A stretch of 64,000 nt of DNA, from assembly GCA_027257055.1 (NCBI GenBank), contig JAPVLO010000133.1, positions 5,890,001 through 5,954,000 on the forward strand, read 5' to 3'. Of the stretch, positions 52,405 to 63,700 are shown one piece after another. Below the pieces are notes generated by a model that was not told the origin of the DNA, did not search any database, and saw nothing but the letters and a program-made list of their open reading frames with translations. A program made the position numbers and the translations under genes. Position 1 is the stretch's first letter, and each line of letters opens with the position of its first letter. The stretch comes from Cephalopachus bancanus. Its lineage: Eukaryota > Chordata > Mammalia > Primates > Tarsiidae.

Positions 52405-52538
52405 AGATATGAATTAATTATTTACACATAACTAATTTAAATTAAAATTTTAATTTTAAAATTACTTTAAAAATTAAATTTAATTATTTAACATAAAGAG
52501 TTTAATTTAAAAATTAAGCTATAATTAATTTAAGTATG
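52405..52538. repeat. AT-only low-complexity tract with local palindromes
   Basis: About 130 bp of almost pure A/T built from aatta, aatttaa and aaatt words, many self-complementary (for example attaaaattttaatttt). Confidence 0.85.
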
Positions 52539-52683
52539 TCAATGTCTGGGGATGAAACAGTGGTTTTCATTCTCCTGTCTGACCTGTACACTAGCTCTCC
52601 AGTTCCCTGATACACCCCGGGAACAAAAGGAATCCTTAAAATCATTGTGCCCACTTAAAATCATTGAAATAGAACTTTACTGT

Positions 52684-52960
52684 GGGCCAGGTGTGGTGCT
52701 TTGGGAAGCCACAGCGGGAGGATTGCTTGAGGCCTGGATACCAGTCTGGGCAACATAGCAACACCTTATCTCTACAAAAAATAAAAATAGTTAACCGGAT
52801 GTGGTGGTGTGCACCTGCAGTCCCAGGCACTCGCAAGGCTGAGGTGGGAGGATCGCCTGAACCTGGCAGGTCGAGGTTGAGCTGTGATGGTGCCACTGCC
52901 TTCCAGCCTGGGCAACAGAGTGAGAGAGACCCTGACTCAAAAAACCCCAAAAAACCAACA
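52684..52960 (+). mobile_element. AluJ-type element, deleted near the start
   Basis: Starts gggccaggtgtggtgctttg, jumping from the 5' end to the ctttggg word: about 20 bases are missing. Otherwise an old dimer. Confidence 0.88.
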
Positions 52961-53097
52961 ACAAAAAAACTTTCCCAATCATTTAGACATAAGCCTAACA
53001 GTTTTGAAGCACCAGACATACCCAGAAGGCTAGTTAATTAACACAGATTGCAAGGCTGTCTCCAAGATTTTTGAGACAGAGTGTCTGGGGCAGAGGG

Positions 53098-53180
53098 GAT
53101 GGGAGAATTTACCTTTCTAAGTCCCAGGTAACGTTGCTGCTGCTGGTCAGGAGCCACGCTTTGGGAACTCCTGGTTTAGG
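53098..53180. mobile_element. MER5-type hAT relic
   Basis: aagtcccaggtaacgttgct, gctgctggtcaggagccacg and ctttgggaactcctgg match the MER5A/B pattern. Only one end is present. Confidence 0.6.
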
Positions 53181-53339
53181 GGACTTCTAGAGAAGTGATC
53201 TGTCTCCCACAGGGAAACCATCCCCTGCTGGAGCAATGTGGGGATGGGTGATGGAGAGCATGAATACCAGATTCAGGAGAGTTCTGAAGCCCTCAGCATT
53301 CACACCACTCCTGCCCCGCCTGCCACCTGAAAGAGTTTA

Positions 53340-53914
53340 ATTAGACAATGCCTATGACACACACCTGTGCGATTTGGCCCTGGCCTGTCCTCAAATCTGT
53401 GCAGTTCAGACACTCCAGAGGCAGGGGCCTGTCTGGGCTCTCCCAGGACCTGATCTTGGCCTCCTCCCCAGTCCTGTCAACACTGGAGATAAGAGCCCTC
53501 GACCTCGTGAAGGGATGGACCATCCTCCCTCTGTGCTCCACTTGCCTCCATTTGGCTCAGCCTCCTTCCTGTCTCCCTGGTGTCCTGCCTCTGATCCCTA
53601 CTTGACCCCGTGAGGGCTCTTTGACATGGCTTCACAGGATCGGCCACAACCTGCTGACCTGCACCTGTCAGAGCTCCTTCTCTTAAGTCTCTCCCAGGAG
53701 GTCACAACCAAATCCTCGCTCGGCTGGCCTCCCCTGCCAGCCTCTGCTCCACCTCCTGTCTACTGCCTGGTGTCTGAAAGAGTGGTGTACACTTTCTGCT
53801 TCTACTGCCTTCCTCTTCACTCTCGAATGACCTCCACTCCAGTGCTTCCTGAGATCCATGTGACCCTCCTCTTGTCTTACCTTCTGCCTCTTACCTCTGG
53901 TGTTTGACACTCCC
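53340..53914. other. Pyrimidine-rich stretch, origin unclear
   Basis: C/T-rich sequence of uniform character, perhaps an ancient LINE. I recognise no gene or family. Similar sequence recurs at 54204-54382, 55030-55360 and 56320-57860, interrupted by Alus and an MLT1. Confidence 0.4.
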
Positions 53915-54203
53915 CCTTTATTTTTGAGTTGAAGTTTCACTTTGTCACCCAGGCTGGAGTATAGGGGCGACTCACCACAGCCTCAATCTTCTGGGCTCAA
54001 GTGATCCTCCAGCCTCAGCCTCCTGAGTAGCTGGGGCTACAGGTGCCCACCACCATGCCTGGCTAATTGTTTTTCTGATTATTTTGTAGAGATGGGGTCT
54101 TGCTATGTTCCCAGGCTGGTCTTGAACTTCCAGGCTCAAGTGATACTCCTGTTTCAACCTCTCAAAGTACTGGGACTACAGGCATGAACCACCACGCCCG
54201 TCC
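53915..54203 (-). mobile_element. AluJ-type element
   Basis: An antisense dimer from tttatttttgagttgaagtt to accaccacgcccgtcc. Flanks tgacactcccc / tgacaccct may be a diverged target duplication. Confidence 0.92.
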
Positions 54204-54382
54204 TGACACCCTTTGTGGGCACATCATGCCTCAGCACTGCAACACCAGCTGCCTCAAGGCTGCTCTCACACCTCTTGCGATTCACATGCTGTTAGTAATT
54301 TTCACCTGTGGAATAGATGACTGCATGTCGGTCACTGCCATGTCTAGACTTCTAACTCAGCTCTCACCCCTAAGCTTCCATA

Positions 54383-54733
54383 TTGCCGTGGGCTGAATGT
54401 CTGTATTCCCCCAAATTCTTATGTTGAAGCTTAATTACCAGCGTGATAGTATTGGGGGGACGGCAGGAGGTGATGAAGTGACAAGAGTGTAGCCTTCACA
54501 AATGGGATTAGTGCCCTCAGAAAAGAGGCTCGAGGGAGCCTGTGTGCCCTTCCACCATGTGAGGACACAACAAGCAAGTGCCGTTTAAGAAGGAGAGAAC
54601 CCTCACCAGACACCTAATCTACCAGCACCTTAATCTCGGACATCGGCCTCCAGAACTGCGAGCAATACACTGTTATCTACAGATTCCCCACTCTTGGGTA
54701 TTTTGTTGTGGTAGCCTGAACCAACTAAGACAG
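54383..54733 (+). mobile_element. MLT1-type LTR (complete-looking)
   Basis: In order: tgccgtgggctgaatgtctg, tatgttgaagcttaattacc, gggattagtgccc, ccaccatgtgaggacacaac, accctcaccagacacc, cctccagaactgcgagc and a TATTTTGTTGTGG-to-gaaccaactaagaca end. About 350 bp, close to a full MLT1C-like LTR. Confidence 0.9.
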
Positions 54734-54742
54734 GCCCTCCAC

Positions 54743-55029
54743 TTTTTTTTGAGTTGAGGTCTCACTCCGTTTTCTAGACTGGAGTGTGATGGTCAACAAT
54801 CATGATGATCACAGCTCACCACAGCCTCAACCTCCTGGGCTCAGGCAATCCTACCACCTCAGCCTGAGACTATAGTCGCACACCACCACACCAACTAATT
54901 TTTGATTTTTTTTTGTAGAGATGTGGTCTCGCTATGTTGCCCAGGCTGCTCTCAAACTCCTGGGCTCAAACGTTTCTCTTGCCTCCTCTAAAGTGCTGTG
55001 ATTATAGGTGTGAGCCGCTGCACCCAGCT
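54743..55029 (-). mobile_element. AluJ-type element
   Basis: An antisense dimer directly after the MLT1 LTR, with small deletions in the middle (ctcagcctgagactatag). Confidence 0.9.
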
Positions 55030-55364
55030 GACAGCACCTTCAATCACCCACAGAGACTTCCTAGCACCCAGTGTGAGCAGGCCCAGGTTGTTGATGTCCC
55101 AGCTCCAGGACAAGCCTGCCCCTCCCATATGCCCCATCTCAGTCATTGACACCTCCATCCTCCTCTCAGATGCCCACGGTGGGAACATCAGGCTCATCAG
55201 TGATCTCCTCTGAAAGCAAGTCATGGGGAACTGCTCTGGGGGTCTGATCCCTCCTTGTGTCTTCTTCCGCAAGCCTGTTCTGGCTCCCACTTGGACAGCC
55301 AAGCTGGCTGACACCTGGACCTCTTGTCTGTTAGTTGGGCTCACTGGTACAGAAGGAACACGAG

Positions 55365-55560
55365 CTCTGGCGTCTCACACATCTGAATCTAACCCCAGTA
55401 TCTCCACTCGCTGAGCACATCTGGCAAATGATGGATGTTCCCAGTTTCCTTGTATATAAACGGGACACGAACATCCCCTCTTGGGTGTATTGTGAGGATT
55501 TAATGGACTCACAGACTTTGAACATCTAGCTGATGCTCAGCACACAGCATGGCCCTGATG
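55365..55560 (+). repeat. MIR (sense)
   Basis: ttcccagtttccttgtatat, acgaacatcccctcttgggt, gtattgtgaggatttaatgg and gctgatgctcagcacac in MIR order. Confidence 0.7.
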
Positions 55561-56026
55561 AAAGTTGATCTTGGTCCCCTGTGCGAATTCATCTTCCATA
55601 GTACTGCAGAACAAATGTCTTAAAATTAAATGTTGATTCATTCCCTCCTAAAACGATGTGTCATCACCTATAACATAAAAATATGTCTGCATGATCGAGC
55701 ATAGACCTGTCTTTCTGGCCGCACTCCCCACCTGGGGCCCAACCTCCCAGCCCTTCCATGAAAATGCCTTTGCCTTTGTTGACTCAGCTGCCGGGAGCAA
55801 GACCTGACTCTCTGTTTGCAAGGCAGTTCACTCAAAGCTTCTGCTCTGGGTGGAGTCTTCATGAGGAAATGAGGTGGCGGGGTGGGAGAAGGAGCGGCAG
55901 GCACCTATTTAATCCCACCCCCACTTCCTGCTGTCTTCCTTGTAAAAGAGTGTGTCAAGACCAGCCTCCTGCTCTGAGTTCCAGGGCTTTTTATTTCAGC
56001 CCCACTCTTTATTCTTGGTGCAGTCT

Positions 56027-56319
56027 TTTTTTTTTTTTTTAGCTGGGATTGCACTGTCGTCCAGGCTGGAGTGCAGTGGCATGATCATGGCTCACCACAA
56101 CCTTGGCCTCCTGGGCTCAGATGATCCTTCTGCCTCAGCCTCCCGAGTAGCTGGGACTACAGACATGTGCCGCCATGCTCAGATAATGTTTGGATTTTTT
56201 TGTGGAGACGGGGTCTTGCTACATTGCCCAGGCGGGTCTTGAACTCCTGGGCTCAAGCGATCCTTCTGCCTCAGTCTCCCAAAGTGCTGGGATGACAGGT
56301 GTGAGTCACTGTGCCTGAC
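56027..56319 (-). mobile_element. AluJ-type element
   Basis: A complete antisense dimer with poly(T) start, ending gtgtgagtcactgtgcctga. Confidence 0.93.
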
Positions 56320-58409
56320 CTCTTGGCGCGATCTTGTAGAATTTTCTAGAAGTCTCTATTAGTACTTATTTCACCTGAACTAGTCACTCACTGCTTCCTC
56401 TACCATCGCCCCCACCTGCTCTCATCTATTATTCCAGGATAAATACTTTTGCCTTCGCAGTCCTGTCCTTGGGCACCTCTCTACTGCCTGGGTGGGATCC
56501 AGCTCTACCCTGCCCTTCCTGTCCCTCCTCAAGTACAAGCTGCTCATTCCGACGCTTTCCATTTCAAAGCAGGGAGGGGGCCGCCTCTCAGCTCCTCAGC
56601 CTGCCAGCAAAAGCTCTGCTTCTCCCTTTTACCTCTCTCGATCCACCTCCCAGTTCATCAAAGACTTTGGCACTGAGACCACCATCTCCTTTTCTGCCCA
56701 CCCCCAGCTGTGTCCTGATTGCTCTCAAGCCCTCAGCACATGGGTGCCCCAACCTTCTGCCTCCGCATCTCCTCATTTCCCATACATGTCACCTTCATGT
56801 AATGTCAGCTGCATGTGTGACCACACCTTGCCCTCTTTTCTAATCTTTGGGAACTGGTTCTGCTGTGCAACACTAAGCCCCAGCAGCCTCCTTCTAACAA
56901 CAGTCTCTCATTTTATAAATTCTCTCATCAACCACCTCCTTGGTTCCTGCTCTCTGGTCTTGGGGACGTCCATCCCTCACTCCTACTCGTTCCTGTCTGA
57001 TTTTATTTCCTTCCTGTTCCGGCGACAGTCCTTCCTCTATAACAGTAAATACTTTCTTGTCCCTGTCTCCAGATTTCTCACTTTTGCCCTTCCAGGACAC
57101 TCTGGTCAGGCTTCTGCCCAGTCCTCCTAACCGTCCCCTCATTCATGCCTGCATTTGCCCTGCTGAGGCCCCTGTAGGAAGTCGAGCCTGGAGGTTGAAA
57201 CCAATGACATTCTGCTCTTGACCACAGCTGCCCTCCCCATCCCCGGCTGCCCAGAGGCCCCAGCCAGCTCTTTCTGATCTCCTCCGTGGCCACTGAATTC
57301 TGTCCCTCGGCCCCTTCACCTCCCGCTGGCAGAAAAGTAACCCTCCTATGGCAGATGAGACCACCAGAAAGAACTGATCCTGGCTCCGTCCACGAGGCCC
57401 ACAGGTGGACACACACTGGTCCTGCCTCCACCCACCAGGCCCACATGGACATGGGCCGGTGTCTCCACCCACCAGGCCCCTGTGGACATGTATTCAATCC
57501 CACCCTTTCTTGCCATTGGAGGTCCAGCAGAAGAGACGCTCCTGCTCACATTTAAACCTATCCTTGCCCAGGCTGTGGGTCATATTCATGCCCACCTGCC
57601 ACAGCCCTTTCTCCAACCTGCACTTCAGATTTTCTTCCTTCTACATGGGCTCTCCTGGAACAGCAACCCCCTCAGAACCTCTACAGTCTTCAGCAAGAAA
57701 GAAAAGACGACACCTTGATTTTCCTCAGCCCCTCATGGATTCCTCAGACCTGTGGAGATTAGTGTCCACCTCCCCGACACACTCGAAGGACACAGTCCCT
57801 GCCATGGATCCTGTGGCTCCCAAGTGGTGGAGCACAGAGGACACACTCCAGTCCTGATGTTACTTCTGTGAAGGATTTGTCATTGCTGCTGTCTCCTTTC
57901 TCTTCTGTTTTATTTTTTAGTTTTTTATTACAAAAATTTAAAAACAAATCTAGAAATAGACTGATGTCAACCGTCCAACTTCACTCACTATTGGTGCCTG
58001 GCCATCACTCATCTGCAGCCACGAGCGCTCCAACTGCTGGCTACTCACTCTGAAGCAAATCACTGACATTATAGAATTTCTTCTGTAAATATTTCCATAT
58101 GCGTCCCTAGACAGTAACACCACTCAGAGTGATCATAGGATCACAATCACACCTAAAAGTCATAATTCATGAATCACATCAACACACAGTCATATTCTCA
58201 TTTCCTTGACGGTTTTCTAGATCTTTTTCAATGGGTGATTGTTGGCATCAAGACCTACATAAGATCCGTAAGATCTGTATTTTGAGTCCGTTCAAATGTC
58301 TCAAGTTTTGTTTTGTCTCATTTTGTTTTGATATATAGCTTCCGCTTTCATTTCTTTTTTTGACCTTGAAAAAAATGTTTTGGTTTTGTTGCAGAAGTGA
58401 AATCAATTG
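56320..58409. other. Intron 14 stretch without a recognised gene
   Basis: C/T-rich to about 57860, then AT-rich. An open plus-strand frame of 212 codons at 56492-57130 shows no conserved family, no signal and no splice context; it follows from the Ser/Leu/Pro-rich reading of pyrimidine-rich DNA. I do not call it a gene. Confidence 0.55.
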
Positions 58410-58417
58410 TCCTTTAG

Positions 58418-59112
58418 CTGGGGTTCCCAACCCCTGAGCCATAGGAATCAAGCTACACAGTGGGAGGTGAATGGCAAGCCAGCAAAGCTTCATCTGTATT
58501 TACAGCTGTTCCCCATCTCTTGCATTACTGCCTGAGCTCAGCCTTCTGTCAGATCAGCAGCGACATTAGATTCTCACAGGAGTGTGAACCCTATTGTGAA
58601 CTGCACATGAAAAGGATCTAGGTTGTGGCTCCTTGCAAGAGTCTGATGCCTGATGATGTGAGGTGAGCTGAGGCAGTGATGCTACTGCTGGGGAGTGGTT
58701 GCAAACACAGATTAACATGAGCAGTGAGGTTTGACTGCACAGAGACCCACAACAAATCAATTGCTTGCAGACTCATATCAAAACCCTATCAGCGAGTGGC
58801 AAGTGAGCTGATATACCTCATTGTATAGATGCATCTGTTAGCAGGTTTTAGGTCAGAGTCCAGCACTTATTTTAGTCTGTGTATGGCCTGCCCGTTATTT
58901 TATTTACCATTTCCATCAGCGCCTCTTTTGTTTAATGGAGAGTTGAATAATTATTTCATTATATATTACAATGTAAATAATAATAGAAATAAAGTGCACA
59001 ATAAATGTTACGTGCTTGAATCATCCCAAAAGTATTCCCCCCATCCACTGTCCATGGAAAAAACTGTCTTCTACCAACTGGTCCCTGATGCCAAAATGGT
59101 TGGGGACTGCTG
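58418..59112 (+). mobile_element. MER1/Charlie-type hAT element, complete ends
   Basis: Starts ctggggttcccaacccctga and ends ggttggggactgctg, imperfect inverted ends. Inside are MER1-type words: gtgggaggtgaatggc, ctgcctgagctcagccttct, gtcagatcagcagcgaca, gtgaaccctattgtgaactg and catggaaaaaactgtcttct. The 8-bp target duplication is tcctttag at 58410-58417 and tcctatag at 59113-59120. About 695 bp and without a transposase, hence non-autonomous; an unusual middle part (about 58750-59000) is not recognised. Confidence 0.88.
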
Positions 59113-59160
59113 TCCTATAGACTTCCCACAGTCTGGACTTGGCTGACTGTACCCCTGCAG

Positions 59161-59162
59161 TG

Positions 59163-59186
<24 letters not shown>
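59161..59186. repeat. Poly(T) tract
   Basis: An uninterrupted run of about 24 T with no element clearly attached. Confidence 0.95.
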
Positions 59187-59193
<7 letters not shown>

Positions 59194-60329
59194 TCTCTTG
59201 TATCTTCTATTGCCACTAAATTCGGTGACCTGTAGGATTGGGAAGATTCAGATTTGATTTGAGAGTAAGCTTACTCCAAAGGTGGTGTGGTCTATTCCCA
59301 TAATTATGAGAGTTGTTTCTTTCCTTATGATATTATCAGCAATAATCATTGCTTACATCACAATGTTTGCAGAATGATGATATTCAAATTCTAATATATC
59401 TTATTTCTATATTAGCTGAAATACTCCTATAAAGACGAACTTCCTCTCATCAACTATTTAGCAACCTGGAAGTACAAATCATATAGAAAAGACAGAATAA
59501 ATGTCCAAATCTTTTCTCTACTTACTGGTTCTCAAAATAATGATTGCCTAGTGTTCTCCACAGGTGACCAATGAGGGTTTTTATCTGTTTTCTTCAGTAT
59601 ATCATAAACTCAAGAGACTATTAGCCTCATTAATGCCAACAGAAATTTAACTTGGCTTCTAACTCCTTTGACAAAAACTTTGCAGTGTTTGTTAGCATCC
59701 TTGCTTTGTGCTATAACAAAATAGTCTCAGTTCATTTTATACATCGTTTTACATTTCCTGCTCTAGATCTAGAATTGGTCATTTCTTCTGGGATTCTTGG
59801 TTTCTTTTAGTGGAACTTGTATTTAGAGAGCATACTCTGGGCACCAGAAATATCACTGCTCTTGGACTGGTTTCTAGGTTTTTTTAGTAGACAAAGAGAT
59901 GAATGTGTATTCTTTTTGATTGAAAGATAATATACACTATGAATTCTTACAGATACTTCCAACTAAAATTCAGGACCACTGCAGAAGTGCTGCTTAACTT
60001 CATGCATCTGTATCTCATTTCAATCAAGCTGAGAATCTCAGTTCTCAATGACACCAACATAGCCATTTAATTTATGTCATGGTACAAACACAGTGTCAGA
60101 TTAGCAGTAATAATAAAATGAACAGCAATATTAGTACTAGAATTAATTCAAGTTATTTTGTAGTTTAAAAAAACCTTAAAACATATCCCTTTATGAATGT
60201 ATTCTCAATATACAGAGTTTTAAAGTCACTTTGAATCATTCCTTACTGTAAGGTTTTGTCACCATTTTGAACCACATTAAGGTTGATTCATTTACTTTAA
60301 ATTTGGGGGGGGAGCTTATTTTAAATTTT

Positions 60330-60732
60330 ATTTTATTTTGCCTTATAACTTTTTAAAATATTTTCATGACTCCAAAATCAAATGCACGAGCGAGGGATAT
60401 GCAAAGCAGTCTGACTATCATCTTCGTTTCTTTCAGCCTCCTTCCTCCCTATAAGCAACTTTATTTTGTGGTTTATCCTTTCAGCTTTTAAATACGTATA
60501 AATATAATTCTAAACAAATATACCTCTTGCACATCTCTCCGCCTTGATCATTTAAAAACATGTCCTAGAGTTCAGTCCCTGCAGTTCCCATCTTTCCCGT
60601 TCATCTCAGAGTAGCAGCATGCCCCTGGGTGGAGGCAGCAACCTTTGGACTCCCCAAGGCCTGAATATGACTTATGAGCCATATTCAGATTTTGCTATTC
60701 AAGTGATTTTTTGATGAACATCCTTCCTCATA
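60330..60732 (-). mobile_element. L1M 3' fragment, part 1
   Basis: Antisense old-L1 words in order: tcatgactccaaaatcaaat, cttcctccctataagcaact, tttatcctttcagctt, cttgcacatctctccgcctt, ttttgctattcaagtg and tgaacatccttcctcata. It continues at 61281 after the mariner insertion. The subfamily is uncertain. Confidence 0.65.
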
Positions 60733-61279
60733 TGAAATCCGACAGTTAAGCTCATAAACTCATCCTAGAAAAAGTGCTTCATACCTCATTGCTGAATATC
60801 ATTACGGTCACCTTTGAAGGACTTCCCTTGGGAAGCCATGCACCGACACCAGCACCTATTCCATTCATCAAAGCAATTTTCGAACTTTTTCTGGAATGGC
60901 CATCAGAGCCGTCATCATATTTCCCTTGATGTCCTAAATGTCATCAAATGTCTTCCTTTCAATATTTCCTTTATCCTCGGGTTAAAAAAAAAGGTCACTG
61001 GGGGCCAGATCAGGTGAGGAAGGAGGGTGTTCCAATACAGTTATTTGTACAGTGCTGCCAATGTAAGCATATGGTGGCAAGTTCGTGAACTTAATTATCA
61101 GATCTCAATAAATAATGACGATGGCTCTGATAGCCATTCCAGAAAAAGTGCTCCAAAATTACTTTGATGGGTGGACTAGGTGCTGGTGTTGGAGAACTTT
61201 GAAGGTGACAGAAGTGATACTTAGCAGTGAGGTATCAACCTATGCTAGGATGATTCACAAACCTAATGGTTGGATGAAA
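60733..61279. mobile_element. Foldback mariner relic in an L1M
   Basis: Two copies of the 3' part of one mariner face each other. The minus-strand copy (61090-60733) carries transposase words from the catalytic-end motif (HPPSSPDLAPS-like, broken) to the terminal repeat. The plus-strand copy (61105-61279) repeats the last ~170 bp. Shared words: gccattccagaaaaagt, aggtgctggtgt, caatgaggtat / cagtgaggtat, tctaggatga / gctaggatga. Both outer ends are therefore the same 3' terminus. TA at 60731-60732 and 61280-61281 fits a mariner target. Frames are broken. Confidence 0.75.
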
Positions 61280-61280
61280 T

Positions 61281-61600
61281 ACGTCTCTTTCTTATTTTTG
61301 CTGGCATACTTTGGCATAGATTCCTAGAAGTGAAAATTGCTCTGCTGCAGCTTGTGTTATTTTTAAATAGTGCCACGTTCCCCCCCACAGGGCTGGGCCA
61401 TGTTGCACTTCCAGACACCGGATGGGAGTGGCTGGTTTCTCTCAGCCTCATCACAGAGCATGTTTTGGAACTCAGATTCTTGACAATCTAGTAGTTGAAA
61501 ACAGATTTCTCAGCTTGGCTTTTTTTGTGTTTCTCTATAAGTGAGGTTATGCATTTTTTACTCAGTTAAGAGCCCATTTTGTCCTCTTGACATGGTCCTC
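61281..61600 (-). mobile_element. L1M 3' fragment, part 2
   Basis: attcctagaagtgaaaattg, gtgttatttttaaatagtgc, tttctctataagtgaggtta and actcagttaagagccc are antisense old-L1 words continuing part 1. Confidence 0.65.
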
Positions 61601-61939
61601 TCCACTAATACCTATGAGCACACCAGAACTCAAATTTGTCTTCTCCTCGGGTTACTTTTTAGTCTCCTCTTCTGGCTCAGTTTCTCCTGTTTATTCCTAA
61701 GTATTCTTCTTCCTCTACACTGAGGCTTCGTGTTTCTGCTAAAACCCCCTCTTTTGACTGTGACTATCGTGGCTATTCTGGCTGCTACTAAGCGCACACC
61801 TGATCTTAGAGCTCTCTCTCCTTTGCCCCATGTCAAACTGCCCCATGGAGGTCCTGATGTGCCTCCTGGGCACGTCCACTCGCCCCACATGCCCACGTGA
61901 AACTCGCCCCACATGCCCTTACTCCGTTGTTGACCATGG

Positions 61940-62265
61940 CAGTGATGCTACCGCAACTCGCTGGCTACCCAGGGAGTAAACAGGGGTTCTCTGTGGTGAT
62001 CCCCTCTCCTGCCTTCCTTCATCAGATGTCACCCATTTCTGTGTCTTTGCCCTCCCTAGGTGGTTCTCAAGTCCATTGCCTTCTTTCCACCCCAGATTCC
62101 TGGGCTTACCCTGTTGTTTCTTCCCTAGATCACTGTCCCTTCCTTCCAGGTGGTCTTTGCTTTCCTTCTTGCTCCCAAACATGGTCAGAATTACCTCTTA
62201 AAACACAAATAACACAGGGCCATTTACCAGTTTAAAAACCTCCAACAACACCCACACCCACACAC
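61940..62265 (+). repeat. L2 fragment (sense)
   Basis: gttgttgaccatggcagtga, agaattacctcttaaaacac and agtttaaaaacctccaacaa agree with the L2 3' region in order; moderate divergence. Confidence 0.5.
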
Positions 62266-62713
62266 ACAAAACCATGAGTCAATCAAGCAAACCAACACAA
62301 GGATTGCCCAAGTCCCCAGTCATGCATTTCCACAGGTACATCTGTAAGCAAATGCTACCATGCTCTGGGAGACCAACAGTAAACCACCAAGAGAGGCTAC
62401 CGCCAGGGAGGGGACTGAGGTGCGGGCCACCAGGGCTGTGTGGGCGGAGTGAGCATCATGGAAGGGCCTCAGCTTTATTACTATTTGAATGGTGCAGATT
62501 TTGTATTTAATGCATCCAAGTATTACTCACATTTTAAAAAATAAGCAGAATGAACGGTGAAGGTGAGCATCAGCTCCAAAGTAGAAGCATCAACCACCGG
62601 GGCTGGGTGACCTGGAGAGGCTTCAGGGCAGCAGGTTCCCACACCTCCCTGGGGATGGGACACACCCACTTCCTTCATACCTTACCTGAGGATTCTCTCC
62701 CAGATGCTCTTAC
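62266..62713. other. Intron sequence next to exon 14
   Basis: Single-copy sequence of mixed composition up to the GTAAGA donor at 62713. A few CA units occur near 62245-62268. Nothing else is recognised. Confidence 0.6.
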
Positions 62714-62858
62714 CTTCGTGGTCCACAGTTTGACCGTCCAGTCAAAGGACGACGTGACAAACAGGTGTGAAAAGTCGATTGGGCCCACGGCCATGTGGCA
62801 GTTGATCCCTGTCACCGGACCCTGGTGACCCTCAAAGACTTCGCCGATGCCGGCTTTG
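62714..62858 (-). CDS. DYNC1I1: DYNC1I1 internal coding exon (probable exon 14)
   Basis: The 145-bp exon encodes 48 whole codons after one base that completes a split Ser codon. The peptide runs from [14 protein letters not shown] to [10 protein letters not shown], which matches the dynein intermediate chain WD40 domain (about residues 473-520 of human DYNC1I1). It contains a WD-type blade ending in VKLW. On the minus strand the acceptor reads ccatgcag before the exon and the donor is GTAAGA after the Lys codon, so the exit phase is 0. The frame is intact, with no stop or frameshift. The blade belongs to the beta-propeller that binds the dynein heavy chain in the cytoplasmic motor. The exon number assumes the usual 17-exon gene. 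The paralogue DYNC1I2 is very similar here; the terminal exon decides for DYNC1I1. Confidence 0.96.
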
Positions 62859-63166
62859 CTGCATGGAATGTACATGGGAGAGAATGCCAGTAACCTCCGC
62901 AAAGCTGTGACTGCTTTGAAAAAATAAACGTGGCCCCCTGATTACTTCTCCACGACTTACAGTAACAACCATGTGCCACCAAACGAAACCCCTTTCCCAG
63001 TTATGTTGGGGAAAAGAAATTGCTTGCCTACATGCTATGCTAGTTTTTTTATTTAAGAACCAATGTGGGGCAACTCAATTTTTTAAATATTCAGAATTTA
63101 ATATACAATTTTATCGTATAATTCTTTCCAGGAATTCCCCAAATCCTATCACTGTTGATATAGCTG

Positions 63167-63463
63167 TTTTGTTTTGTTTTGTTTTGAGACAGGTTTCATG
63201 TTCTTGTCCAGTCTGGAGTGTAGTGGTGTGATCATGGCTCACAGCCTTGAAATCCTGGGCTCATGTGATCCTCCTGCCTCAGCCTTCTGAGAAGCTGGAA
63301 CTACAGGCATGTGCCACCATGCCTGGCTAATTTTTCTATTTTTTGTACAGATGAGGTCTTGCTATGTTGCCCAGGCCGGTTTTGAACTTCTAGGTCCAAG
63401 CAATCCTTCCACCTCGGCCTCCCAAAGTGTTATGAGTACAGGTGTGAGCCACCGTGCCGGGGT
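63167..63463 (-). mobile_element. AluJ-type element
   Basis: An antisense dimer with a GTTTT-repeat tail, ending gagccaccgtgccgggg. Diverged target duplication gatatagctgttttg / gatgcagctattttg. Confidence 0.92.
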
Positions 63464-63584
63464 GATGCAGCTATTTTGATGGAAACAAACCCACAACTCA
63501 GAAGTTGTCCTATTTATAACAAGCCTGCTACATTCCTGATGTGGCATTTTGCACATGCTTGCTTGAACTCCTTTCGAAGAGCCT

Positions 63585-63700
63585 GTCGGTTATAAAACCC
63601 TATGCATCCATTCCATAAGGGCAGACACCTCAACTTTCTTGTGGCCAAGTGTTGAGCATACAGTAAGTGCTCAATAAGTATTTGTTGAATGAAACAGCAA
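63585..63700 (+). repeat. L2 3' end (sense)
   Basis: gagcatacagtaagtgctca, then ataagtatttgttgaatgaa: a well-preserved sense L2 tail. Confidence 0.75.

Noticed and set aside
56492..57130. A 212-codon plus-strand frame
   Set aside because: Biased Ser/Leu/Pro composition of pyrimidine-rich DNA, no recognised domain, no splice or promoter context.
62714..62858. DYNC1I2 or another intermediate chain as the gene identity
   Set aside because: Exons 14-16 alone could mislead, but the terminal peptide ending AVELSA fits DYNC1I1.
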